64,000 nt of DNA from Roseburia sp. AM59-24XD (GTDB lineage: Bacteria > Bacillota > Clostridia > Lachnospirales > Lachnospiraceae): contig NZ_QUET01000014.1 in the NCBI RefSeq assembly GCF_003478445.1, forward strand, positions 26,264 to 90,263. The letters run 5' to 3'. The translations under genes and the position numbers were made by a program. How positions within the stretch are numbered: the stretch's first letter is position 1; each line of letters starts with the position of its first letter. Of this stretch, positions 1 through 7,994 are shown piece by piece. The notes beneath the pieces were generated by a model, which ran no database searches, was not told the origin of the DNA, and was given only the letters and a program-made list of their open reading frames with translations.

Positions 1-509
1 ACATTTAACAACGAAATAATATCCCCTGATTTAAGTACAGCTTTCGTAATTTGAGAGCCATTTAAATACACACCATTCGTGCTCTTCAGGTCTTCCACAT
101 GAAGTATTCCTGCTTCACTTCGAATGACACAATGTTTCCCTGATATATACGGATATGCAATTGATACATTATTTTCCTGCTTCCGTCCGATACTCACTGT
201 TGCCTGATAAGGAAGCTTTAATTCCTGATCCGGACATTCGGCTATATCTGTGACCAGAATTGCTGTTCTGCTCTCCTGATATAAAATTACGATCTGTCCT
301 TTGGGGCAATCCTGTGTTTTAAAAGACATTGGTAGCTTTGTGTCCACAACAATTCTGTTATTCTTTAATTTTACAGATATTTGAGAAGCATTCATTTCTG
401 AAATCATTACAGAATCCTTTTTATGATTTCCAAATGTCACTGTCATTTTATCCTGTAATTCGGCATGATATATTTTATTTAAATGTAATAAAGTTACCAA
501 AACACTCAT
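1..509 (-). CDS. FHA-domain protein, N-terminal part (possible EssC)
   Basis: Translating the complement from an ATG at 509 gives an open frame of about 169 residues that leaves the window at base 1. A GGAGGAG ribosome site sits just upstream. Residues 1 to about 95 are beta-rich without a clear signature. Residues 100-169 carry a canonical forkhead-associated phosphothreonine-binding domain: SIGRK at 106-110, SGKH at 123-126 and STNGVYLNG at 143-151. FHA domains bind phosphothreonine peptides, usually made by Ser/Thr kinases, and one such kinase lies at 35431. A degenerate beta domain followed by an FHA domain at the very N-terminus resembles the FtsK/SpoIIIE-type ATPase EssC of type VII secretion, but the ATPase part is outside the window, so this identity is inference. 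Other FHA proteins are possible. Confidence 0.75.
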   Translation of the reverse strand, partial: MSVLVTLLHLNKIYHAELQDKMTVTFGNHKKDSVMISEMNASQISVKLKNNRIVVDTKLPMSFKTQDCPKGQIVILYQESRTAILVTDIAECPDQELKLPYQATVSIGRKQENNVSIAYPYISGKHCVIRSEAGILHVEDLKSTNGVYLNGSQITKAVLKSGDIISLLN

Positions 510-654
510 GGCTGCTCCTCCTGTATCTTATGCATCTCTCATCTTGCTGTATATGTCATTAGCTTATCACGATCGAGCCATCAAACTCTTTCCGTTTTTT
601 TCACTTCTCCATTCTACCTCCTCCCTCTCTTCCTCCTATTCCCCTAAAATTTCG

Positions 655-698
655 TCAAAAAAATACGCTCAAATGCCCTGTTTATCAGCATTTGAGCG
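655..698 (-). terminator. Hairpin with T-run, minus strand
   Basis: A perfect 11-bp inverted repeat (CGCTCAAATGC at 666-676 with its complement at 688-698) is followed on the minus strand by a run of seven T (complement of 657-663). It would end transcripts arriving from the gltS side before the FHA gene. Confidence 0.65.
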
Positions 699-880
699 TC
701 TATACAAAATCTACTCCACCATATTACCGTCCATAATCCTGAAACACGCAGAAAAATTGCACAAATTTTCTGATTAAAATATGTGAATACTGCCTATTCC
801 ATATTATTTCCGGTCGCTGGATTCATTCTACCACACCCCTTTCTCCCGTTTCTTTCCGTTTTTTTCACCCTCATAATCCC

Positions 881-921
881 AAAACTGCCACATATCAACT
901 TCTCTCGCTGATATGTGGCAG
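881..921 (-). terminator. Terminator after the gltS operon
   Basis: A 13-bp inverted repeat (CTGCCACATATCA at 885-897, complement at 909-921) lies just beyond the stop codon of the 63-residue gene and is followed by TTTT on the minus strand. Confidence 0.6.
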
Positions 922-933
922 TTTACTCTACCC

Positions 934-1125
934 TTATTTCTTTTTGATATGTACCTCGGGAATTGCTACGCTGTCGTAGACAACCCCGGGCTTGTGTGTT
1001 TCTTTTTCGTGCTTCTCTTCCGCCTGTGCGGTCTGTTCCTGTTCCGGTGCCTCATGGGTATGAATCTCCGGAATAGCCAGATTTTCATAGGTCAGATCGT
1101 AATTCTTTTTCTTTTTTCCAAACAT
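934..1125 (-). CDS. Small charged hypothetical protein with an internal repeat
   Basis: The product is 63 residues with no signal peptide or membrane segment. It is rich in Lys, Glu and His. A GGAGGG ribosome site lies upstream of the ATG at 1125, and the gene follows gltS by 15 bases, so it is probably the last gene of that operon. It contains two copies of a short motif, YENLAIPEIH near residue 13 and YDSVAIPEVH near residue 50, separated by a Glu/Gln/Lys-rich linker. I do not recognise the family. The placement suggests a role linked to the transporter, but nothing in the sequence proves it. The good ribosome site and following terminator support it being a real gene. Confidence 0.6.
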   Translation of the reverse strand: MFGKKKKNYDLTYENLAIPEIHTHEAPEQEQTAQAEEKHEKETHKPGVVYDSVAIPEVHIKKK

Positions 1126-1140
1126 TTCTGCATCCCTCCA

Positions 1141-2328
1141 TTAAATGAAATTGATAAAAAATGTTATAACCAGACTGTTGATGAAATCCGCGAAAAGGCT
1201 GCCGACCAGCGGAATCAGCAGGTATGCCTTGACGGATGTCGTGTACTTCTCACAGATAGCCTGCATGTTTGCCATGGCGTTCGGAGTTGCTCCCATTCCG
1301 AAGCCGCAGGTTCCGGCAACGAGTACTGCTGCATCATAATCTCTTCCCATAATATTAAATTCGAGGAAGTAAGTAAATACTGCGATCAGAAGCGCCTGTA
1401 CCGCTAACAGGATAAACAGCGGAAGTGCAAGGTCGGCAAGCTGCCACAGCTTCAAAGTGATCATCGCAATTCCGAGGAACAGCGACAGAGAGATACCACC
1501 CAGATCGTTGATCTCGCCCATGTGGATCGTAAATTTGCCGCTGTACTCACCGATATTTCGAAACAGCGCTGCTGCGATCATGGCTCCGATGTAGATTGGG
1601 AAGGTCATGCCGGTCTTGGTCAGAAAATAAGAAAAGATTGTTCCCAGACCGATTGCAAGGATCAGCTGGAATACCGCCGCCGCGTACATATTGGTATGAC
1701 GCTCATGCTTTTCCTCTTCCTCGACTAACAGACTATCATCCTCCGGGATGGCAGTCTCAAGCAGCTTTTTCTTCTCGATGAGTCGCTTGCCGAGAGGACC
1801 GCCGATCAAACTTCCGCAGATCAATCCAAAGGTTGCTGCTGCAGTACAGATTGTTGTTGCTCCGGAAATATTAAAATCCTCGAGAACAGGTCCGAAAGCT
1901 CCTGCGGTACCATGTCCGCCGACCATCGGGATCGAACCGGTACACATACCGATGAGCGGGCTTAAACCGAGAAGCTTTGACATTCCAACTGCGACCAAGT
2001 TCTGTGACACGATCAGCAGGATCACAAGTCCCAGAAATACAACCAGTGATTTACCGCCACTTTTAAGAACCTTGAGATTTGCCTGAAAGCCAACCGAGGT
2101 AAAGAAAAATACCATACACACCTCGCGCAGTATATCGTCAAAGGAAAACTCTGCCACACCCGTCACGTAACAGATGCAGGTGAAAATGGCAAATAATAAA
2201 CCACCGACAACCGGAGCCGGAATACAAAACTGCTCCAGAAAATGTATCTTACTTTTCAAATAAGCACCAAGCATCAGAACAAGGACGGCTGCCGCCAGTG
2301 TCTGATACATGTCCAACTGTATTTTCAT
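1141..2328 (-). CDS. gltS: GltS-family sodium/glutamate-type symporter
   Basis: A 395-residue polytopic membrane protein of the ESS (glutamate:Na+ symporter) family, close to the usual length of about 400. The two halves carry the family's glycine-rich re-entrant regions, seen as MVGGHGTAGAFGP in the first half and GTCGFGMGATPNAMAN in the second. The start was set at the ATG at 2328 (MKIQLDMYQ), because residues upstream in the open frame are hydrophilic and a GGAAAGG ribosome site precedes 2328. A charged Glu/Lys/His loop divides the halves. The gene lies 137 bases downstream of a TAXI-type substrate-binding lipoprotein, so the carrier may work with a binding protein, unlike classic GltS. 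The true substrate is not established; glutamate or a related dicarboxylate is the family expectation. Confidence 0.88.
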   Translation of the reverse strand: MKIQLDMYQTLAAAVLVLMLGAYLKSKIHFLEQFCIPAPVVGGLLFAIFTCICYVTGVAEFSFDDILREVCMVFFFTSVGFQANLKVLKSGGKSLVVFLGLVILLIVSQNLVAVGMSKLLGLSPLIGMCTGSIPMVGGHGTAGAFGPVLEDFNISGATTICTAAATFGLICGSLIGGPLGKRLIEKKKLLETAIPEDDSLLVEEEEKHERHTNMYAAAVFQLILAIGLGTIFSYFLTKTGMTFPIYIGAMIAAALFRNIGEYSGKFTIHMGEINDLGGISLSLFLGIAMITLKLWQLADLALPLFILLAVQALLIAVFTYFLEFNIMGRDYDAAVLVAGTCGFGMGATPNAMANMQAICEKYTTSVKAYLLIPLVGSLFADFINSLVITFFINFI

Positions 2329-2465
2329 AACTAAATCAAACCTTTCCAGATATCTGCCATATTCTTGTTGTACCGCAGATATCCATTTCCTGTAAATCTG
2401 TCCGCACGGAAACGCCCCTGAACGATTCCGTGCATTCCCACCATCCATATATTACCTATTACCGT

Positions 2466-3422
2466 TTACTTATTCTCCGGCACTTCCACACCTTTGGACT
2501 TATAATACGCCTCGGCTCCGGGATGGAACGGGATCGTCACTCCCTGAACCGCCTCCTCCGGCGTCAGCTGCAGATTGATCGAAGTGGAATACTGAATATC
2601 CTTGACATGTTCAAACAAAAACCTGGTCAATGTCTGTACGGTCTCATCGGACAGGGTATTGCTTGCAAGCAGAACGGACTGCACGCTGAGCGTCTCAATG
2701 TCCTCTGTCTGACCTGCGTAGGTCCCTGCCGGGATCACACAATCATTATAGAAGGGGTATGCTTTCTTTAGCTTCTGTCTGCAGTTCTGCGGTATGGAGA
2801 GCACCTTAATGTCGCATTCCTTAGTAAGTTCCTCAATCACTGTCGTGCTGACACCTGCCGTGCAGAAAAATGCATCAATCTTCTTTTCCTCGAGCTTGTC
2901 TGCTGCCTGTGTGTAATCCAGATTCTCGGTATCTACCAGTGCATCCGGCAGCCCACAGACCTCCAGGATCTGCCTGGCATTGCGCTCCGTACCGGATTCC
3001 TCGGCACCGATGCTGATCGTCTTGCCCTCCAGATCATCCGGCGAATCAATGCCGGAATCTTTTCTGACAACAATCTGGCATGCCTCCGGATACAGACTTG
3101 CAACTGCTTTATAGCCGCTGTACTTACCGGAATGAAACGTTCCCTTTCCATAGTAGGCCTCATCGATCAGATCCGCCTGCGCAATCCCAAGTTCAATATA
3201 ATTGTCAGAAAGCAGGCGCAGATTTGCAGCGGAACCGGCAGTGCTTTTGACCTTCCAGTTAATACCCTTCTCCTCCTCTGACATCAGCTCCGTGTATGCA
3301 TTTGCAAATGGATAATACATACCTCCGACTCCAGCGGCACCGAAGCGGATTGTCTCCTGTCTGCTGCAGCCTGTCGCAAGGATCATACTCAGACAGACAA
3401 GAACAGATATTGCTCGTTTCAT
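2466..3422 (-). CDS. TAXI-family substrate-binding lipoprotein
   Basis: The product is 318 residues. The N-terminus is a lipoprotein signal (hydrophobic residues 5-17, then LATGC with the lipidated Cys at 19). The mature part opens with the TAXI hallmark RFGAAGVGGMYYPFANAY, followed by a TAGSAANLRLL segment and AQADLIDEAYYG, all typical of TAXI solute receptors. TAXI proteins normally deliver substrate to TRAP membrane subunits with fused DctQ/DctM domains. None is nearby; the next gene in the operon is instead a GltS-type carrier. The natural reading is that this lipoprotein captures a glutamate- or dicarboxylate-like substrate for that carrier, which is inference from context. Confidence 0.85.
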   Translation of the reverse strand: MKRAISVLVCLSMILATGCSRQETIRFGAAGVGGMYYPFANAYTELMSEEEKGINWKVKSTAGSAANLRLLSDNYIELGIAQADLIDEAYYGKGTFHSGKYSGYKAVASLYPEACQIVVRKDSGIDSPDDLEGKTISIGAEESGTERNARQILEVCGLPDALVDTENLDYTQAADKLEEKKIDAFFCTAGVSTTVIEELTKECDIKVLSIPQNCRQKLKKAYPFYNDCVIPAGTYAGQTEDIETLSVQSVLLASNTLSDETVQTLTRFLFEHVKDIQYSTSINLQLTPEEAVQGVTIPFHPGAEAYYKSKGVEVPENK

Positions 3423-3536
3423 ACTTCAAACTCCTCTCTCATTAAAATCCTGACCAATCAACAGATCAGCGATAACCCCTTCCGTATGTGAATCATTCCT
3501 CGGCGTTTATTGCTTCTATTACTTCCGTAGTGTTTA

Positions 3537-4847
3537 TCACTTAGGAACGATCGCATTCGGATATATTTTCTGCAAACGGACATCGTCGTAATGAGTGTCC
3601 GACCATTTCTGCCATTCGGAAACTGCCTCCACACCTTTGCTCCGTTCATCATAACGGACCAGTGCCATACACGATACTGCGATGTTGCAGCTCATAAATA
3701 CAACGAGAAGCCAGACGATCACCTTACCTGCCTTGACCGGAAGCATCTCGATAAGCTTCTCCGTCTTCGGCAGAAATGCCTTAAACCACACAACCGCCGC
3801 AAATCCCCAGAAAAAACAGTACAGCAGATTGATCCTGCCCCCAAGATTGAACGGGATCTTGCTGTAATCCCAGAATACCTTTCCGAATACAAGCTCTGTA
3901 AATACACTGCAGAGATATTCATACGCACCGCCTAAGAGGGTGCCGGTCAGGAAAAGAAAACGGTCACTCCGGTTGCGGTACTGATAGAGCATCCAGGATA
4001 CCAGTGCGATTGCAAGCCCCCATACAATGCTAAACGGTCCCCACACTACACTGCTGCGGCTCATCCACACTCCGGCACGCACGCGGCAGAAGATCGTCTC
4101 TGTGATATCTCCCAGAAAGGCTCCGATCATAAACAGGCTGACAATCTTATAAAAACCGCATCCTGCCGCAAAGCATTTCGTGCCGGTCTGCTGTGGGATA
4201 TCCGAAACCTGCGTCTTCTTCGCCTTCGGATATGCCTTATGAATACGACGATCCACGAACCGGACAATCTTAGCGCGAAGCTTTGATTCTACCCGTCCAA
4301 GACTGTGTTCGGCTGCCTCCCAGCGCTCGGGATGACTGCTTTTGCCAGTCAGAAGCAGGAATGAACCTAATATATCAATCACCAGCACTCCCGCAAGAAC
4401 CAGAAGAATGACCTTCATCAGGATCCCCGGCAAAAACAGGATCAGCTTTAGCAATAAATAATTGGTCCAGCGCACGGTGATAAAGCCGAACACGCCCCAC
4501 ATCAGAGATGCTGTCAGACAGATATAACCGTCCAGATTCCAATGCCGCTCCGAATAATCCCACCATCGTTCCTTAAATGCCTTCTCGATCAGATGACCGC
4601 TAATCCATTCTGCGATCGTCGCATAAAGGACCGCAAAAATAAACAGCCAGAATCCATCAAGCTCCTGCAGGCCAATCGCCATACACACCGCTGTGATACC
4701 GTATATAACACAAAACGGACCGTTTACAAGACCTCTGTTGGCGAATTTCCTCTGCTTCCATGTTGCAAGAACCGTCTCCAATATCCACCCGCCAAAGGAG
4801 TAAATAAAAAACAGCCACAACAATTCATATCCGGTAAATTGATGCAT
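3537..4847 (-). CDS. CmpB-like putative ABC-transporter-type membrane protein, internally duplicated
   Basis: A 436-residue integral membrane protein of the family annotated as putative ABC transporter type IV / CmpB (PF06541-like), widespread in Firmicutes and of unknown function. The first module (about residues 1-150) has SFGGWILETV, NRGLVNGPFCVIYG and WWDYSERHWNLDGYICL. A second module in the C-terminal half repeats the pattern with ITETIFCRV, VWGPFSIVWG and FWDYSKIPFNLGGRINL. Most family members have one such module, so this is a tandem duplication within one chain. The start at 4847 was chosen because GGAGA precedes it at good spacing; an ATG at 4859 is the alternative. No ATPase partner is encoded nearby, so a transport role is unproven. 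Confidence 0.75.
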   Translation of the reverse strand: MHQFTGYELLWLFFIYSFGGWILETVLATWKQRKFANRGLVNGPFCVIYGITAVCMAIGLQELDGFWLFIFAVLYATIAEWISGHLIEKAFKERWWDYSERHWNLDGYICLTASLMWGVFGFITVRWTNYLLLKLILFLPGILMKVILLVLAGVLVIDILGSFLLLTGKSSHPERWEAAEHSLGRVESKLRAKIVRFVDRRIHKAYPKAKKTQVSDIPQQTGTKCFAAGCGFYKIVSLFMIGAFLGDITETIFCRVRAGVWMSRSSVVWGPFSIVWGLAIALVSWMLYQYRNRSDRFLFLTGTLLGGAYEYLCSVFTELVFGKVFWDYSKIPFNLGGRINLLYCFFWGFAAVVWFKAFLPKTEKLIEMLPVKAGKVIVWLLVVFMSCNIAVSCMALVRYDERSKGVEAVSEWQKWSDTHYDDVRLQKIYPNAIVPK

Positions 4848-4928
4848 GCTTTTCTCCATTTCCTGTGCCTGTTGCACATTTATCGTATAAAATATTGTTA
4901 TTTTACCATTTTTCCTGCCGGAATACAA

Positions 4929-4972
4929 ATAACTCCTGTACCGGAAGAAAATACTTCCAATACAGGAGTTAT
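4929..4972 (-). terminator. Hairpin after pstC
   Basis: A 12-bp inverted repeat (ATAACTCCTGTA at 4929-4940, complement at 4961-4972) is followed on the minus strand by an AT-rich stretch with a broken T-run. It lies between pstC and the CmpB-like gene and would separate the two units. Confidence 0.5.
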
Positions 4973-5068
4973 CGCATTATGCAAAATACTCTGTTATATT
5001 ATAAAGGCAAAAGCAGTCCGCTTTGTATCGTTACATACAAATTGTTATCCTGTGTCTGCCCCGCCCGT

Positions 5069-5965
5069 TTATGTGTTTGCGTTTCTTTTCTTCAAAAGGG
5101 AAAATAACAGATTGATGATCAGGATGAAGATAAAGAGTACAACACCCGTTGCAATCAATGCTTCCCTGTGAAGATCGGTCGCATATCCCATATCGATTAC
5201 GATATTGGCGGTCATAGTACGAACACCGTCGAAGATCGATCCCGGCACTCGTGGCTGGTTACCGGCTACCATGATCACAGCCATGGTCTCACCGATCGCA
5301 CGCCCCACACCAAGGATCACCGCTGCCATAATGCCGGACTTTGCTGCCGGCACGACTGTCATAAATACACTTCTCTCATGAGTTGCTCCCAGTGCCAGAG
5401 CACCCTGATAATAAGAATCCGGCACCGCCCGTATCGCCGACTCTGACACATTGATAATGGTTGGCAGGATCATCATACCAAGCAGCACCGAGGCTGTCAG
5501 GATACTCTGTCCCGTTGTTGTCATCTGATACTGCATCAGGATAGGCCGGAAGGTGTTACGCACAAACGGCACCAACACCATCAGACCGAAGAAGCCGTAC
5601 ACAACGGATGGAATTCCTGCCAGAAGCTCTACGCCCGGCTTTAAGATCTTATACAGCTTTTTCGGGCAAAATCTTGCCATGAAAACCGCCATCAGAAGTC
5701 CGACCGGCACACCTACAATGATTGCTCCTATCGTCACATAGATACTGCCAACGATCGTAGAGAAAATACCAAACAGGTTACTGCCCGGTTTCCATTCTGT
5801 TCCTAACAGAAACTCCTTCAGACCGATCTTTGCAATACCCGGAATTCCGTTACTGAGCAGGAAGATACAGATCAATGCAACCGACAGAATGGAGATGCAG
5901 GCACAGATCAGAAATACGATCTCCATAACGATCTCTTTAATATTACTCACATGTAATTGTTTCAT
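5069..5965 (-). CDS. pstC: Phosphate ABC transporter permease PstC
   Basis: A 298-residue permease with about six hydrophobic segments, within the PstC length range. The region near residue 100 (ELLAGIPSVVYGFFGL) and the later permease loop with ALALGATHERSVFMTVVPAAKSGI (the EAA-type coupling motif that contacts the ATPase) are typical of PstC. It lies 150 bases downstream of pstS and should form one channel half with PstA. Unusually, neither pstA nor pstB nor phoU follows; a hairpin closes the unit and the next gene is unrelated. PstA and PstB must be encoded elsewhere if this transporter works. The start at 5965 has an AGGA ribosome site. Confidence 0.9.
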   Translation of the reverse strand: MKQLHVSNIKEIVMEIVFLICACISILSVALICIFLLSNGIPGIAKIGLKEFLLGTEWKPGSNLFGIFSTIVGSIYVTIGAIIVGVPVGLLMAVFMARFCPKKLYKILKPGVELLAGIPSVVYGFFGLMVLVPFVRNTFRPILMQYQMTTTGQSILTASVLLGMMILPTIINVSESAIRAVPDSYYQGALALGATHERSVFMTVVPAAKSGIMAAVILGVGRAIGETMAVIMVAGNQPRVPGSIFDGVRTMTANIVIDMGYATDLHREALIATGVVLFIFILIINLLFSLLKKRNANT

Positions 5966-6115
5966 AATGCCATATCCTTTCGCACATCTTAATAATGCAT
6001 TTGTTTCTCATATCCTATGCATATATTTCATGTCACTGATATGCCAGACAGCCTCACAGCTGCCCGGCATACGAGTTATGTATATCAAATTTCGGTTGTG
6101 ACACACCTGCGTCAA

Positions 6116-7030
6116 TTACTCGGTCACGTCGCTCCAGTCAGTAACCTCACCGGTGAAGATCTTCTTAACCATGTCGGTTGTGATCTCTGTACGTGTATTC
6201 TGTGTATTGACGATTACTGCAATACCATCGAGTGCAATTGCCTGAGAGGTCAGACCTTTATCCTTCTCACTGTCCTCAAGCTCTCTGGATGCCATACCGA
6301 TATCACAGGTACCGTCTGCTGCTGCAGTCATACCTGTTGTGGAATCGCTCTCCTGAATCTCGATCTCAGCCTTCTTGTTTACTGCCTTGTATGCCTCAGC
6401 AAGCTTCTCCATAACCGGTGTAACGGATGAGGAACCTGCAACAACAAGCTTTCCGCTCTCCCCGCTGCTCTTAAATGCCTTTGCATCATCTACAGAAGCG
6501 ATGTAACCGTTGTCCTCAACAACCTTCTGACCTTCCTCGCTCAGGATGTAATCGATAAAGTCCTGCGCAAGCTTTCCCGGTGTTCCTTTTGTTGCAATGT
6601 TGAACGGACGGGAAAGGCTGTACTTGCCATCCTTGATGTTCTGCGCTGTCGGCTCAACACCGTCTACGTTTAATGCCTTTACTGTGTCATTTAAAGAACC
6701 GGTGGAAGAATATCCGATCGCATACTCATCACCGGAAACGGTAGTCATCATGATCTCTGTACTGTTAGAGATGATTGCATCTGCTGTTGTATTGTCTGTC
6801 TTATTGCCATCCGCATCCTTTTCTTCTACACCGGTAAGCTCTACGAAAGCACCTCTGGTACCGGAACCATCCTCACGGGAAACAACACTGATCGGCTGGC
6901 TTGCACTGCCGGAATCAGATCCGGAACCTGCATCAGAGCTGCTTGCTCCGTTGCTGCTGCCACAGCCTGTCATTAATGCTGCTGTACACATTACACTCAT
7001 TGCGATTGCCAATAATTTTCTCTTTCTCAT
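6116..7030 (-). CDS. pstS: Phosphate-binding lipoprotein PstS
   Basis: The product is 304 residues with a lipoprotein signal (basic start, hydrophobic stretch, then LMTGC). It continues with a Ser/Gly-rich linker of about 25 residues and then the PBP domain. Motifs fitting phosphate binding are VVSREDGSGTRGAF, where the Ser/Gly/Thr/Arg cluster contacts phosphate, and VAGSSSVTPVMEKL, DSTTGM and DIGMASREL. In most PstS proteins the GSSSV block comes near the N-terminus. Here the SREDGSGTRGAF block comes first, a permuted domain order also found in some Clostridia. The start was placed at 7030, after GAGG at good spacing, rather than at 7042. Expression is expected to respond to phosphate limitation, but no Pho box was identified. 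Confidence 0.88.
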   Translation of the reverse strand: MRKRKLLAIAMSVMCTAALMTGCGSSNGASSSDAGSGSDSGSASQPISVVSREDGSGTRGAFVELTGVEEKDADGNKTDNTTADAIISNSTEIMMTTVSGDEYAIGYSSTGSLNDTVKALNVDGVEPTAQNIKDGKYSLSRPFNIATKGTPGKLAQDFIDYILSEEGQKVVEDNGYIASVDDAKAFKSSGESGKLVVAGSSSVTPVMEKLAEAYKAVNKKAEIEIQESDSTTGMTAAADGTCDIGMASRELEDSEKDKGLTSQAIALDGIAVIVNTQNTRTEITTDMVKKIFTGEVTDWSDVTE

Positions 7031-7234
7031 AATTATCCTCATTTCTGCGCTGCATCTCTTCTTTTCTAATTTTATTATCTACACACATCCTATGGAAGCT
7101 TTCCTCCCAGACCATGACGGTCCGAAAGGTCACCTGCAGCTTCATATCCGGCAGCGCGCAAAATATAAAGCCACCGTCTTTCGACGATGACTATATATTA
7201 AAATGAGAACGTAAAATCTACTATCGTTTTTAAG

Positions 7235-7867
7235 TCAATTTTGTGTAAAACCTTTGTGAAGTATTTCCTCCATCTCCGGAACGGACAAAGCCCTCGAAAG
7301 CTCTCTGCTCCTATGTATCACCTTCCGGTAAAACTGCTTACGCTGTTCTTCGGTGTCAAAATGCTCCTTCACCGCAGGGCGGAGCTGCCCCAGATGCGCA
7401 TTGAGCTGTCCGTAATACTCCGGGATCTGTTCCTGCAGTTCCCTCCGCAGTCCCTTGATCAGTGCCGGACTGTTACCGCCGCTGGAAAATCCTGCCACAA
7501 TGTCACCCTGCTTGACCAGTGACGGAAAGTAAAAGCTGCATTTGTCCTTGTCATCGACAACATTGACCAGAATCCTGCGCTGCCTGCACCGCTCAGATAT
7601 CTGACAGTTACACTGCTCGTCATCGGTCGCCGCGATCACAAAAAACATCCCCTCCAGATCCTTCTCTTCATACTCCCGGCATACAATGGTAAGCTTCGGA
7701 TATTCTGCCGCCAGCTCCCGGATCGCCTCGCAGATTTCCGGTGCAACTATCCGGATCGATACGCCAAACGGGATCAGCTCCCGGATCTTGCGAAATGCCA
7801 CGTCTCCGCCGCCAACCACAAGACACTGCTTTCCCTCCAGCTCTATAAAAAATGGAAAATAAGCCAT
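7235..7867 (-). CDS. Precorrin-2 dehydrogenase / siroheme synthase N-terminal domain protein
   Basis: A 210-residue bifunctional-type enzyme that oxidises precorrin-2 to sirohydrochlorin with NAD+ and, in some homologues, inserts iron. The Rossmann loop is near the start (VVGGGDVAFRK). Further family motifs are FVIAATDD and the NVVDDKDKCSFYFPSLVKQGDIV segment, which includes the conserved Asp of this family, followed by FSSGGNSPAL. Length matches Met8p/YlnF-type stand-alone enzymes rather than full CysG. The ATG at 7867 follows a GGAGAG ribosome site, and upstream residues in the frame do not fit. No other tetrapyrrole genes are visible here. Siroheme would serve sulfite or nitrite reductase, or cobalamin synthesis. 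Confidence 0.88.
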   Translation of the reverse strand: MAYFPFFIELEGKQCLVVGGGDVAFRKIRELIPFGVSIRIVAPEICEAIRELAAEYPKLTIVCREYEEKDLEGMFFVIAATDDEQCNCQISERCRQRRILVNVVDDKDKCSFYFPSLVKQGDIVAGFSSGGNSPALIKGLRRELQEQIPEYYGQLNAHLGQLRPAVKEHFDTEEQRKQFYRKVIHRSRELSRALSVPEMEEILHKGFTQN

Positions 7868-7994
7868 ATTTCTCTCCGTTTCGTAAGTTCTTTCGCAAAT
7901 GCTATCTCCGGTTCCGGCACCAGAAAATAACACTTATCCTGCTTTCTATGTATTTTCTTGTATCTTAGTGCAGGCAGATGTTATTTCTTAAATC

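Larger units (their letters stand above)
510..933. other. Intergenic region with two hairpins
   Basis: No convincing gene was found here; the short open frames lack ribosome sites and family resemblance. The stretch holds two minus-strand terminator-like hairpins, listed separately, and presumably the promoter of the FHA gene. Confidence 0.6.

Noticed and set aside
913..1407. Plus-strand open frame of 164 residues
   Set aside because: It is antisense to gltS and the 63-residue gene, has no ribosome site and no recognisable family.
4542..5171. Plus-strand open frame of 209 residues
   Set aside because: It lies opposite the CmpB-like protein and pstC, whose families are clear; no supporting signals.
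7031..7234. Riboswitch in the pstS leader
   Set aside because: The 200-base leader has some GC-rich pieces, but I could not match it to any riboswitch consensus I know.
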